NCBI RefSeq assembly: GCF_921293095.1
Contig: NC_060259.1
Span: 43,505,812 to 43,569,811, forward strand
DNA length: 64,000 bases
Direction: 5' to 3'
Source: Ischnura elegans
Lineage: Eukaryota > Arthropoda > Insecta > Odonata > Coenagrionidae
Positions 32,651 to 44,320 of the stretch are shown one piece after another (positions within the stretch are counted from its first letter, which is position 1; each line of letters begins with the position of its first letter). Under the pieces are notes generated by a model. That model saw nothing but the letters and a program-made list of their open reading frames with translations, was not told the DNA's origin and made no database searches. The translations under genes and the position numbers were made by a program.

Positions 32651-34790
32651 GGGCAATGAAAGTGTGCAAATTTAAACAGTGTCAATAAGACGTAGCGGAA
32701 AATTAGTGTCAGAGTGTCAGAGTATTATTTTCAATTTATACCCTAGTACATTGTCATTTTTAGTAATATTACCAAAAAAATATGCTGTTTCGGAAACTGG
32801 TTAAGTGAGATATAATCTGAAACGTTGACATCATCTCCTCTTCAATAAAAATTAACCAAACATTCGCGGAAAAAAGTGAGTGCCCTGATCCGTTAAATCT
32901 GCACTATTTTTGCATTATGTATAATTTACCAGGGAATGGTTCCGTCCCGTGGTTTACAGCTCGGGAACCTTGGTTCGAAACTAAGGGAATGTAAATAATA
33001 TTCTCCTAAGTAATTTTGGAATACTTTGTCGATCTTCGTGTAAGGTGTCGTTGGGAAACTTATAGTACCTTCCATGGACAGAAAATTCGTAAACCGGGCC
33101 TTGTTCGCAAACTAAGGAAGACTCGGGTATTTTTAGTGAAATTATTCCCCTTCGGTTTTCACTCCCGGGGTTTCTCCATCGATATTTATTCGTGATTATT
33201 GAGTGGGGCCAAAGTTTATTGCAGATGCCCAGCGAAGAATTAATCGATGACTATTATCGAAAGCGGCCAAGATGGCCAATGATTGTGGTTTTGGTTGTTT
33301 TAGAACATCGGAATACCTTATGTCATTGGTCATGGATCATTTCAACTCAATTCAACAACCACTTGGCCCTTAGGGTCAAAGCTTTTATAAAATGCTTTCT
33401 GTATGGGTATATTCACCTCAAAATTAATATCCCAATATGTATCAATGACAATAAATAATTTGTGCCATTAAGGAGCATTTGAATTATTCTACATCTTTGC
33501 CAAAATAGTACGTTCATTCGATTACATAATTCTTCCTATCTGTTCACCAAACTGTCTCAAATCTATGTTTTAAGGCTTGTTACTGAGGGATAACTTCAGT
33601 AAGATAATTAATATTAGTGAAATTGAATTAATTCCACTTCCTGTAGTTGTTATTTTTAAAAGTTTTTAGATTTTTCATCGACATTTCTCAAATACTCCCT
33701 CCCATAATCGGCCGATTCGTATACGTAAAAATCAATACATATCGGTCTTCTTACTCATAAAAATAAAATGCATAGGGAGCTCATGAATGGATTTTTTATA
33801 TTTCAGCATTTGTATTTTCCTTCTTCGCGACTTCCGGCTTCTCCATTGGAAATGCATATTACGGGCTGTTTATGCTCTACACTGTTGTAGTATCACCAAT
33901 AGCTGAAGTAATATTCTGTCAACGGCACCAATGTTTGTTAAATGTGTTTTAAAAAATTCTTTGGGAAAAATTAATGCATTTAATTAATTCGGAGAAATAA
34001 ATGGCCTTAACTTAAGATTTTGGTTGAGCATCAGTTTTTGTGCTTTGGCTTTTGAGTCAACTCATGCCATGATGAGCAAACTTATACACAAATTATTTTT
34101 CTTGGCTTTGATGGATGGAATCTCGAAGAGCTTTTAAAACATCATTAAGCGTTTTTTTTCTTCGTTTATGAATCTGAAATTATTGGCAGATAATCTTATC
34201 CATTTGATCGAAAATAATACAATTTTCTGCGCTATTTTGTCACTTATCAAACTTCCTCTCGACTAAGTTTCAGCTAACCAATTTACCTCAAATGTATTTT
34301 CCGTTCAAAAAATATAGTTTTCTTTGTTTACATATCAAATCATTTTCAATCTATATTTCTCTGTAACGGCAGAGGTTCTCAACAATTCTCATCAGTATTA
34401 CGGAATTTCACGTAGGTAATAGGAAAATAAGTATGCGAATACTTTAAATATTAAATACCGTAAATATTTACATGCTGTTTTTATGGAAACATATTTGGAA
34501 CTGATAAGAACATTTGTATCAACAAGGCATTCAATTTTAAGTCGGTTAATTTATTAAAAATTCCCTTAAAATATTTTTCGCAATATCATTTATCCTAGTT
34601 AGTATTCTGTTATTCTTGCTTTTCTCGTGCTAATTTTTGCTGATACAGTGAGACAGGCCTTGCGGGTAGTCTTATCAGCTTCTTGGGTTCAAATACGAAA
34701 TAAACTGTGAAGGAACTTCATTAAAATAATACCGGGGTGATATTAGGTCCAAATATTCTCTTTATGTTTTATTATTCTCTTTATTCTGTA
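32651..34790. other. 2.1 kb with nothing recognised
   Basis: AT-rich. The ORF at 33192-33458 has no known motif. Confidence 0.4.
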
Positions 34791-34976
34791 TTATTACAGT
34801 CATGGTTGAGCTTCCACGCGAGACAGACGTGGGCTGGTGCTTCGCTCGAGACAGGCAGGTGCCTCAGTGATGTGTTCAGTTGCGTCCAGAGTATAAGTGC
34901 ATTCAATTACGAGGATAACTTCCTACTCAATTTAGAAGCTCGAGTTACTAATATTAAGTGGAAACCGCAGTTTAAA

Positions 34977-35919
34977 ATGGCTAATTGCAGTGTATGTAAT
35001 GTGAATGTTCTTAAGCGCCAGCTAAGGATTACCTGCAGTGAATGTCAAACTCAGTGTCACGCTACTTGTGCTCACTTGTCCAAAGAGGATATCGAGTATA
35101 TTGGCGCTGAAAAGCAAAGTTGGCGTTGTCCTACCTGTGCTGCGGAAAAACGTAAGAGCATGTCAGTAGTTCCACTGGCGGATACGGACACTGCTAGTAT
35201 CTCTCATATTATAAACCTTCTAGAAGAAGCTAAAGAGGACAGGAAACGCATGGAATTGGACTTGAACAAGGCTATTGAGTTTGTGCACAATAGATTAGAT
35301 GAAAATACTAAAGTGCTTCAAGAAAACTCAGCGCAGATTGCTGAATATTTAGCGACAATAGACTTACTTAGGCAAGAAAATGTTGGCTTAAAATCTCGAG
35401 TGAGTGAATTAGAAAAGAGGTTAGACGACCAAGAGCAATATTCTCGCGTTAATGACCTTGAAATACACGGCATTCCCCAGCAACCAAATGAAAATACCTT
35501 AGAAATCGTGAAAAGTGTGGGGGACGCCCTTGGTGTTAAAATAACCGACGATATGGTGAACACATGCCACCGATTGGGAAAGAAGGGACACGAAGGCGGA
35601 ACGAGAGGTATCATAGTCAAATTCGTCCGTAGGTATACAAAAGAAGAAATTCTTCAAAAGAGGCGAGTGAAAAGGACCTTCTCCACACGGCACCTGGGCT
35701 TGGCGACCGATACTCCGGGTGTACATAAACGAGAGCCTGAGTCCAGGTCGGAGGAGACTCTTCGCTGCTGCGCGTCTTGCGAAGAAAGAAAAGGGATACA
35801 AATATTTATGGCTAAGGCATGGGACAATACTCATGAGGAAGAAGGAGAATGATCAAGTAATCACTCTGAAATCCTCTGATGACCTGGAGAAACTTCTGTG
35901 CATTGGAAGCATTCTGTGA
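34977..35919 (+). pseudogene. LINE ORF1: PHD finger, coiled coil (one frameshift)
   Basis: I start ORF1 at the ATG at 34977 (MANCSVCNVNV) because the upstream part of the open frame is 5' UTR. Residues about 3-55 form a PHD-like Cys/His cluster (CSVCNVNV, CSECQTQCHATC, CPTC). Residues about 65-155 are a heptad-rich coiled coil (LLEEAKEDRKRMELDLNKAI to VSELEKRLDDQEQYSR). Then comes an ORF1p-type nucleic-acid-binding region (NDLEIHGIP, VNTCHRLGKK, GIIVKFVRR). Near 35715 the frame shifts by one base at a GGG run: the expected C-terminus, INESLSPGRRRLFAAARLAK onward, continues in the next frame to a TGA at 35917-35919. The uncorrected frame runs to 35852 with unrelated residues. Its role is as nucleic-acid chaperone of the LINE RNP. 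Confidence 0.8.
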
Positions 35920-35958
35920 GTGAGTTATGTATGTCTTCAACCTATCTTTACTAACAAA

Positions 35959-38862
35959 ATGCAGAGTACTGTTAATGATAGTGGATTTAATGGTGGCAGG
36001 TTCCTTGTCTTGCATCAAAATATAAGAAGTCTAAGAGCTAATTTTGATAAATTTGTATTTCAACTAATTAATCTCGATATAAAACCCGCTGTAATTGTTT
36101 TGACAGAAATTTGGGTCAATGACACTGAAGTATCTATGTATCAAATAACTGGCTATCGGAGTTTTGATGTGTGTAATAATAACTATAGGGCTGGAGGAGT
36201 TATTGCATATGTAGCAGATACTTATGAGTGTTCTTCTATTGATCTGGGTGAATTAAAAACTGCTGATATGGTTAAAATATCAGTAGGGATAAATGATTCT
36301 TCTTGGATAAGCATTATTGGTGTATATAGACTTAATTTTAATCCTGTTGAACATTTTTTGAGTGAATTGGAGAATGTATTAACCATCTCTCGTGAGAGGA
36401 ATTTAATTGTAATTGGTGATATTAATTTATGTATATTACAACCCAACGATATTTCCTTTGAATATCAAACCCTTATGGCTAGTCATGGACTGGACCAGCT
36501 TATTCGAGTACCAACTAGAATTAGCAAAACGGGTAGTACATGCATAGATCACATTTTTTGCAGAAGTAGAGATAACTATAAGTATGAGGGAAGAGCGGAC
36601 GATTGGGGTTTAACAGACCATCATGCTGTATCATGTTCTTTAAATATTAATGTACCCATTAATATATACGAACGAGTTTATCGAAGCCATTGCCGGATAA
36701 ACTTTAACCATCTAAATAATAGTTTGCTAAGATGTGACTGGAATGATGTTTATTCACAACAAAATGTCAATGAAGCCTATGAAATATTTATAAATAAACT
36801 GAAATGCTGCATTGAAAAAGCTGAATACGTGTCAGACAGTAACAGATCGGGAGGAATGAAGAGGCCATGGATGACTTACGCTTTGTGCGGGAGAATTTCT
36901 AGGCGAAATTTTCTGTATAAAAAAATGAGGAAACACCCTGAAAATGAAAAGCTAAATAGGTACTACGTATCGTACACGCAAAGATTAGAATATGATATTA
37001 AAAAGCGCAAAGAAAAGTATTACAGGGACCTATTTGATAGTAATGTCAATAATACCGCTGCTCAATGGCGCATTTTAGATTCACTCACGGGAGGAAAGCA
37101 AGGAAATGAGAATTGTGTAAAAATTAGAACTAGTAATGGTATCGTTGTCTCTAAGTGCCAGGACATTGTAAACGAATTTAGTTCACATTATGGTAAAGTA
37201 ATTCAAGAATTGACCCAGAACAATTATTTTGAAAGTAATACGAATAAATACAAAGAAATATTCCCAACCTCCAATTCAATTGATTCACTGTTTTTTGTTC
37301 CTACTGATGCGAAAGAAATTAGCAGCATTATTAAGGAATTAAAGTCTAAAAAATCTAAAGGTGTTGATAATATTTCCACACAAGTTATAAAAGAAGTAAA
37401 TGCAAATATTTCGGAGGTCCTTGCCCATATTGCTAATCTAAGTATGTATACTGGAATATTTCCTAAACAATTAAAAACTGCAATAGTGATACCAATTTTT
37501 AAAAAAGGTGATAAAATGAACGTAAATAATTACGGACCAATATCCCTATTATCTGTATTTGCTAAAATAATAGAAAAAGTTGTTAAAGTCAGACTTCTCA
37601 AATTTCTAAATCAGCATAGTTTTTTCAATAAAAACCAATTTGGATTTATGAGTGGTAAGAGTACAGAGGATGCATTATTAAAATTCTGTTCAGAGCTGAA
37701 CGACGGACTGAATAAGAACTGTAGAGTTGCTGGCTTATTTGTAGACATTACCAAAGCCTTCGACTCCATTAATCATAACATACTAATGAATCGATTATGG
37801 GAAGCGGGTATACGTGGAACCGCATATGATTGGTTTCAAAGTTATCTTTGTGATCGAGATCAATGTGTGCGTCTCAAAAATTGCTACAGTGAAAAGATTC
37901 TACTCACCTGTGGTGTCCCACAGGGTTCTGTGTTGGGACCCATACTGTTTTTAATATATGTAAACAATTTATGTGCTGGCAGGTTTAAAGGTCAATTAAC
38001 GTCATTCGCAGATGACACTGCACTAAGTTACTCTGTTAATAGTGTTGATGATCTATATGAACACATACAAAGTGATCTATTAACACTCAATATGTGGTTT
38101 TCGGCTAATTATATGTTGTTAAGTGAAAAAACGAAATATATTATGTTTAGCATGAGTAAATCTACCTCAAACAAAAGTAAACTATACTATCAATGTGCAA
38201 ATTGTATAAAAGATAATGTTACTTCCTGTGATAAATGTATTTTGATCGAACAGGTTAGTCACATAAAATATTTAGGTATATATTTTGACCAAAATTGTAA
38301 ATGGAAGTCTCACATAAATAAATTAAAATCAGAAATGATTACTATTGTAAGAAAATTCTACTTCCTCAGATACATATGCCCTGAATCAGTGTTAAAAATG
38401 GTATATTATGCTCTCGTTAATTCAAGATTGCAATACGGAATAGCCTGCTGGGGTGGAGCATATTTTATCAACATTAAACCATTGATAGTGGCGCAAAAAA
38501 GGGTTATCAGGGTTATAACACGATCGTATAGGAAAAGCCACTCATTTCCTCTATTCAAAAAATTAGATGTCCTCCCACTAAGGCATTTATTCATTTATAA
38601 AGTCCTTAGAATATTCTATAACCGTAGTGGTGAAAAGGCCCGACCACAAAACTATGACATTAGAGCTTGGAGAAACTTCCATATACCTAGGCCGACGACC
38701 GAAATTTATCGACAGTCATACAATTACTTAGGGCCTAAATTGTTTAGCATGTTGCCGAGTAATGTAGCAAACTCGGAAAAAAGATGGGGATTTAAATCCG
38801 CAGTTAAAAAATGGCTTATGATGTGTGAGGAAGTAGAGTTTCTACTAAGAAAGGTGGGTTAA
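35959..38862 (+). CDS. LINE ORF2: endonuclease and reverse transcriptase
   Basis: Open frame from just after the ORF1 stop; the first ATG is at 35959 (MQSTVNDSGF). It nicks target DNA and reverse-transcribes the LINE RNA. Endonuclease: LHQNIRSLRANFDKF, a TEIWV motif, GDIN and TDHHAVS. RT: KSKGVDNIS, VIPIFKKGDKMNVNNYGPIS, NQFGFMSGKSTEDALL, GLFVDITKAFDSINH (V at residue 608 counted from 35920), GVPQGSVLGPILFLIYVN, and the catalytic FADD (residues 696-699 on the same count). The RT thumb reads HIKYLGIYFDQNCKWKSHI. The C-terminus ends NYLGPKLFSMLPSNV to VEFLLRKVG. It has no internal stop over 968 codons and all key catalytic residues seen are present. It is in the same frame as the ORF1 tail, so translation could be coupled across TGAGTGAGTTATG. 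Confidence 0.9.
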   Translation: MQSTVNDSGFNGGRFLVLHQNIRSLRANFDKFVFQLINLDIKPAVIVLTEIWVNDTEVSMYQITGYRSFDVCNNNYRAGGVIAYVADTYECSSIDLGELKTADMVKISVGINDSSWISIIGVYRLNFNPVEHFLSELENVLTISRERNLIVIGDINLCILQPNDISFEYQTLMASHGLDQLIRVPTRISKTGSTCIDHIFCRSRDNYKYEGRADDWGLTDHHAVSCSLNINVPINIYERVYRSHCRINFNHLNNSLLRCDWNDVYSQQNVNEAYEIFINKLKCCIEKAEYVSDSNRSGGMKRPWMTYALCGRISRRNFLYKKMRKHPENEKLNRYYVSYTQRLEYDIKKRKEKYYRDLFDSNVNNTAAQWRILDSLTGGKQGNENCVKIRTSNGIVVSKCQDIVNEFSSHYGKVIQELTQNNYFESNTNKYKEIFPTSNSIDSLFFVPTDAKEISSIIKELKSKKSKGVDNISTQVIKEVNANISEVLAHIANLSMYTGIFPKQLKTAIVIPIFKKGDKMNVNNYGPISLLSVFAKIIEKVVKVRLLKFLNQHSFFNKNQFGFMSGKSTEDALLKFCSELNDGLNKNCRVAGLFVDITKAFDSINHNILMNRLWEAGIRGTAYDWFQSYLCDRDQCVRLKNCYSEKILLTCGVPQGSVLGPILFLIYVNNLCAGRFKGQLTSFADDTALSYSVNSVDDLYEHIQSDLLTLNMWFSANYMLLSEKTKYIMFSMSKSTSNKSKLYYQCANCIKDNVTSCDKCILIEQVSHIKYLGIYFDQNCKWKSHINKLKSEMITIVRKFYFLRYICPESVLKMVYYALVNSRLQYGIACWGGAYFINIKPLIVAQKRVIRVITRSYRKSHSFPLFKKLDVLPLRHLFIYKVLRIFYNRSGEKARPQNYDIRAWRNFHIPRPTTEIYRQSYNYLGPKLFSMLPSNVANSEKRWGFKSAVKKWLMMCEEVEFLLRKVG

Positions 38863-39192
38863 AAAGTTTACAATAAAAGGTATATTGTATATTCTATGTA
38901 TGTAATTATGCGTTTATATAAGAAAAATAAGAAAAATAGTTATCCTTGTCCAAATATTTGAAATACGTTTTGTAATAATGAATGCAATCGGCAATAGAAC
39001 AAATAACTGAATACAAAGAAATTTTACTTCTCATGTGTGCTAGCACCAGACCTATGTAAAAAGTTTAAGATGGTAGCCCCAAAACTACTAAAAGGGGTAC
39101 CTATATATTCCAAAATATTTAAGTATGTTCTAAAATGTAATATTTGATTGTAAATGGAATAAATTATATATTATATTATTATATTATATTAT

Positions 39193-39696
39193 TCCCTAAA
39201 CATGTGATAATCGTATGCCTGAAGCTGAAGCCTGTACGAGTTAGATCCTCACTTATCTGAGCAAACCCCATGATTGAAGCACTAATGATGAGTGAGTAAT
39301 TGTTGTGAGTAGTGAGTAAAATGTGAAAAAGTGAGTAGTGAGTGTGATGAGTGAGTAAAAGTTTTCCATCAAACCCAGCATATTTATGCCTTTCAAAAAT
39401 AATATTTTGACGACATGAACTACTTCCACAACTGAATTTAACATAATAGCTCTCTACTGCGAGCATAAAGTCGAAGAAGCACGCGTGTACAATGTCTCCC
39501 TAATTCTATCAAGTTTTTAACAGGACGCGAACTGCTTTACATTGTCATCATTAATGAACTTGATCAATTTACCGAAAGAAAATGCATTAATTTAATAATA
39601 TTGTAAGCAGCATTCGTTGAATAAGGTCTTATTTTTACGCAACGTACGTACTTGAGCACTTGCGACACTGACCAGGCGTAAGGGTTAATGTGTGCA
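39193..39696. other. LINE 3' flank, nothing recognised
   Basis: Apart from the GTGAGTA tract nothing is seen. Confidence 0.4.
39285..39360. repeat. Imperfect GTGAGTA-type tandem repeat
   Basis: GTGAGTAGTGAGT-like units recur irregularly just downstream of the LINE tail. Two minus-strand ORFs over it are low-complexity. Confidence 0.6.
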
Positions 39697-39757
39697 TTGC
39701 TCTTCTTAGAATGACATCCTAGAGCCTCGCCCTAGGATACCATTCTAAGAAAAGCAT
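39697..39757. repeat. 26-bp-arm hairpin
   Basis: Arms 39697-39722 and 39732-39757 share TTCTTAGAATG and ATCCTAG with a few mismatches; the loop is AGCCTCGCC-like. It may be a small foldback element or a structured RNA. No flanking repeat was found. Confidence 0.7.
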
Positions 39758-42440
39758 CGAATGCCTCGCACTTCCTTGTTAGATCAAGAATTAGAATTTC
39801 GGTTGGACTGGCAGGACTTGAACAAAAGGCTATGTCACAAAGGGTAGCCGTCCATTAGAAGTAAAGGAACCCTATCGTCGTCATTTCTCCGAATCCTTAG
39901 CTGTCAGCTCCATTTGGATTCAAACAGTTTACCTGGAATTCTCGACGTCCGCTACGTTGGACAGAGACTACAAGGTTCTGATTGCAAGAGGAAACTGTCC
40001 CTCGCTTCCAAAAAAATTTGTAGCATTAATCGGTCTCTTTTTGGTTGATGACTTTTTTCACATGCTCAGGTACAAAAAGTGTGTTCCATTTATATTTGGC
40101 GTATCATCCTTTGTGATATATTTTATCAAAGCAAATATCGCATTTTACATAGCTGCTGTTCCGTTTTAAATTAATCTGAATCCTCGAAAACAATTTTGTA
40201 GTTGCACTTAGTAAAAAAAGTTTGTTTTTTCGTTTTTATGCGTTTTATTTCCTGGAATAATTAGTGTTTTTACTCATATCTCCTTGATTTGAATCGCATT
40301 TTTGCTACAGAGTATTTTTATGAAAATCCTCCTATTCTCCGATATGCATATTTATTTTCAAACGCAAGCGGAAAAATTATTTAGCAGAGATGGAATACTA
40401 ATGGCGCTAATGGGTATAGGATAATTAATTCCATAAGCATCACCTGCGTGAAAAATATGTTCTTATTTTAACGGGTAAGCTCATTAAGTAATCATCTCTC
40501 TAATTTAATCCTACAGAAGTTAATCCAATGAAATTATAATTTTCGTCGATATTGGAAATTTCCATTTTTTTTTCAAATGATCCCTTCGCAAAAATTGAAC
40601 GGTACACCCAGATAATATTTTTCAGCATTTTAATTTCACTCCTAAACTTCTCGTTGAAATTTTGGAGTGGCTTTGTTAAGCGCTTCATACAACAATCGGA
40701 GGTGTGTTATGGCTTTTTTCTCAGTTTAAAATTCTTAAAATCTAAAATGAAGTCACTTTATCCCTGAAGCGCTTTCTTTACCTACAAGTTGTTATTATTA
40801 TTATTATTATTATTATCTTGTGTTTTCTTAGGCTCTCGGGTGTTATTTTTTTGTTTGAATGTTTCTATTACAACAAAATCTACAGCAGCAATTAAAAATT
40901 ACAAATTTTAACTTTTGCTGTAAGACATAATGCAGCCTTGTACGTTCGCAATTTTGCGCATGTTCGAAGGTAGCTAACTGGATTCGATAATTATTGTCTT
41001 GGTCTACCTTAAAACTTATCATTTGATTAGTGGTGACTAAACCTTTAATGTTGATGGAAATGATCCCACAAACAGCTTCCGAACCCTTATATGCATTAAG
41101 ATCTTTTGACGCTCAGATTCTTACTCAATTGACATTTTAATGGTTATTCATGAGTAGAAAGCATCTTTATTTTAATAATTGTATTTACTTAGAATGAATC
41201 CTGGGGTGCATATATACCGAAACTAACGGTTGAAATCTAAAATGATGGTACCACTTCTGTTTACATTAACCCTTAAGTGTCGGAAGTAGGTACACTTGAG
41301 CAATGATACGCTAATAATTAGTAGTGGTAGCAATAAATAGATACACGATTGTGTTAAATCCTTCTACTGGAGCTTAGAATATGAAGAAAAAAATTTCAAA
41401 CAGTAGAAACTAAGCATTGAGGCATCATTAGTAAACAGATAAATATTTTATTGGCATATTTGTAGTGAAGACTTTAGGCTCCATGTATAATCAGTTATTT
41501 TAATGATATATTTTAGGAATCCTCAATATATTAATCATAATGGATGATAATTGCGCATGGCCATAAAAAAAATCCTGAATAACGAGGTCGGTGTCTGGTG
41601 TCAATATCGTGAGAGCATGTTCGTTAGAGGACCAAAATTTATTCACGCAACAAAAGGACCGTACAAACAGCTAATAAGGAAAACGTACGTCCAAAGAATT
41701 GCAAATTCCAAAAATTTTATTTTACACAGTTAATAGTGCCAATTATAGTGTATATTAGTGATAAATCATCAATTTTTTACCACTTACCCCATTCTCTCAT
41801 ATTAAGAACTCTTTTACGCACTCATTACTTTGTATAAAATATATCTTATGATACAAATTCACGCTTAAACTTTTCAGCAATGCACGTGTGTATTACTATA
41901 GAAATTGTTTTCATGATTTTTGTGTTCAGTTACTGAATCACAGTTTTAATTATGTTTACTCTGCTGCCCACTGCTTTTTGTTCTATCAAGTTCGCAAGAT
42001 TGCCCCATTTCATGTGCTGGTCCTTCCTTGTTACTCGCTTCTCGCAGATTCTGTTACTCGCTTCTTCTCGGATAACATTGAGGGAAATTAAAAGAATGAG
42101 AAGTCTCGTTATTATCCTCTTTTTTCCGTTCCTAATCTCATAAACTCATTTTATTTCTAATAAAAACATTGCATTTTACTCATTCAATGCGATGGAATCA
42201 AAAAGTAAAGTGTTTCTCTTTTGCTAATTTCCTGAGTATCAAATGAATTATAAATTGAGTCGTTCTGTCACGCTATCGCGTGAACAATATACCTATTTCT
42301 ACCGATGCTATAAATATTTCCAACGCTTCCATCTTTTAAAACACGTCTTTTTTAAATATATAAGCAATTTTGCGTGAAATGAAACGAATTTTAACGCCAA
42401 TTTCGTAATTCAAACTCTTTGCAGCCAGTTAAATTTTTGC
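39758..42440. other. 2.7 kb, only a (TTA)n microsatellite
   Basis: 40789-40815 is a clean (TTA)n array, a potential but unoccupied target of the kind used by the Dong-like elements. The ORFs at 39957-40169, 40552-40767, 41551-41733 and 41888-42143 carry no recognised motifs. Confidence 0.45.
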
Positions 42441-42449
42441 AGAAAAGGT

Positions 42450-42990
42450 TTATTGAAAATATAAATGATTGTGCCAAAAGTAAAATTTACGAACATGCTC
42501 ATCTCATATATGTACGGTTATGGCTCCTAAATCAAACTCAACAGTATTTAAGAGGGCCTTTGTTTACTTAGGACCTAAACTACTTTATGATATACCAGAG
42601 TATTCAAAATTTTCAGAAAGCAAACGAAAAAATCTAAAGCTGCTGCTGGAATGGATACTGTCCATAGATAAAATTGACGTTTTGCATTAGACTGTAGCTC
42701 AAATTATATTACAAATTGTAAATAACCATGTTTAGTATCTAAATAATAGCTTGATGCATATTATAGAAGACGTATATGTTCTTTAATTGCTCAAAAAATG
42801 GCAAAAATTAAATTGTCCTTATTCGTGTACATATAGTTATATGTTTGGAAATTTTCTGTTATTGTATAACAACAGCTGTAATAGGCAGTATCGATACAGG
42901 CCCTCGTATCTTTAAGGCTGCCTAATACCCCTATTTATTTGTACTAAAATAATTTAAATAGTGATGGAGTAATTACAAATTATTATTATT
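42450..42990 (+). mobile_element. LINE ORF2 C-terminal and 3' UTR fragment
   Basis: 42518-42690 encodes SNSTVFKRAFVYLGPKLLYD then IPEYSKFSESKRKN, LKLLLEWIL and a terminal stop. This resembles the C-terminus of ORF2 in the 34.8-39.2 kb LINE (SYNYLGPKLFSMLPSNVANS) but is clearly a different subfamily. A roughly 300-bp AT-rich 3' UTR ends near a TTATTATTATTTG stretch at 42978-42990. Confidence 0.6.
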
Positions 42991-43610
42991 TGTTACTATT
43001 CATGCTGTCAGAAATCGAAATGAGTAGAGGGTGTGTTGAGGCCTCGGTGGAGTGAGGATCTTTGAGATGACGTCATTCAAATATGTGGAACCATGCCAGG
43101 ATTAGTACGATAAAAAAACAGTGCGTACCATTTGAAGTGCGGCAGGATTCAGTTTAACCCCCGTGGAATTTTGCAATGCCACAGTGAAATTGTGATTAAT
43201 TTTTTACTCAGTTTAGAGTGCAAAAGGGAATGAACGTCGTTCACATTGAGGAAGATTGATGGACGCTCAACGCTGGTAACAGCACCCCATTGCCGTGTGG
43301 ACGCAAAGTGTTGCTTTCTCTCTCGATTATCAATCGGCAAAAGCTTTGTTATAATCAGCTGGAGGCAAAGAGCGATGACTCATTGTGCATCCACTAAGCC
43401 GCCAATTTTACATAGGGTGTATTGACATAGGTCATGTCTACCGAAGCAAATATGGGCGAGTTCCATATTTAGGGAAGGAAAGTTCAATTTTTTGTCGTAC
43501 TTATCATTTTTTTACTACTTCACATTTGGCAACTAATCTGAAAGCCAAGGAAACTAATGTAGTTTTGAAAATGTACGTACGCGACACCAAGTACCGTAAA
43601 CCGTCAGGGG
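42991..43610. other. Unassigned DNA
   Basis: The ORF at 43385-43648 has no known domain apart from its last residues, which are the 31-bp Dong-like duplication described separately. Confidence 0.35.
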
Positions 43611-43735
43611 TAAAGAAGTCGAAGACCTGGGAATTAAAAAACAAGTAAGGTGGAAAGGGCCTTTTTAGCCTCAACCTCGCCCGAACAAAGGCATCTTCCT
43701 TAATAATAATAAACCTAGTAACTACCCATGGACTT

Positions 43736-44320
43736 TTAAAAAATACTCCACCATATTACAAATACCATCCACCCGCCGTACTAGAGACAGATACACACAT
43801 TTTATACTGGGACAGACCGATACTTACGGATAAAGCCATAGATTACAATAGGCCTGATATTTTATCGATCCACAAATAACAGCAAAGAGCAAACATAGTC
43901 GATGTAGCTGTGCCACTAAATCGCAATGTTGAGTCTACGGAAAGAGATAAAAAACACAAAAATATCAGAATTCGGCCGGTGAAATAAAAAACCTTTGGAA
44001 GTTGAAAGACGTCTGGATACACCAACTGATAATCTCTGCGGATGGAGTCTTGTCTAAAAGATTCAAAAAAGAAGTCGAAGACCTGGGAATTAAAAAACAA
44101 CTGATTAACCTCGGGAAAAAAGCTGTTTTACTACCGACCTGCCAGATCGTGAGAAGATTCCTGGGTCGGGCATGATCGGACAGTGTAGGATAAGGTGAAT
44201 TCTCTTCTTTAACATCCGAGCCTAATCCTAATTTACCCTAAGGATAGGTGAATATTACCATCTGGTATAACCAGCTGAGAAAGTGCATGAACTAATAAAT
44301 AATAATATAATTATATGTAT
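43736..44320 (+). mobile_element. Second Dong-like element, endonuclease end only
   Basis: The plus strand encodes TPPYYKYHPPAVLETDTH, NRPDILSIH, NIVDVAVPLNRNVEST, then with a frameshift IKNLWKLKDVWIHQLIISAD and AVLLPTCQIVRRFLGRA, stop at about 44173. These align block by block with the C-terminus of the 27.6-29.4 kb element (TPYYVYHPETVLE, NRPDIVLID, IVDIAVPLSHN, IKRIWNMEQVYIAPIVISA, AVIISTCHITRKFL) but are clearly diverged. (TAA)n tracts lie on both sides (43702-43713 and 44301-44313), matching the target preference inferred for the other copies. The catalytic region is interrupted by frame breaks, so it is inactive. Confidence 0.75.

Larger units (their letters stand above)
34797..39192 (+). 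mobile_element. Near-complete two-ORF LINE (Jockey/CR1 superfamily)
   Basis: About 4.4 kb: a GC-richer 5' UTR (from about 34797), ORF1 (34977-35919), ORF2 (35959-38862), a ~330-bp 3' UTR and a TATTA/ATATT-rich 3' tail (39164-39192) in place of poly(A). ORF1 with a PHD-type finger plus coiled coil, and ORF2 with an apurinic-type endonuclease plus RT, is the arrangement seen in parts of the Jockey and CR1 superfamilies. The tail blends with AT-rich flank, so I could not fix a target duplication. It is the most intact element in the window; the only clear lesion is one frameshift in ORF1. Confidence 0.85.

Noticed and set aside
34737..34976. Extending LINE ORF1 upstream to 34737
   Set aside because: The upstream start is GTG and the added residues are not ORF1-like; the ATG at 34977 directly precedes the Cys/His cluster.
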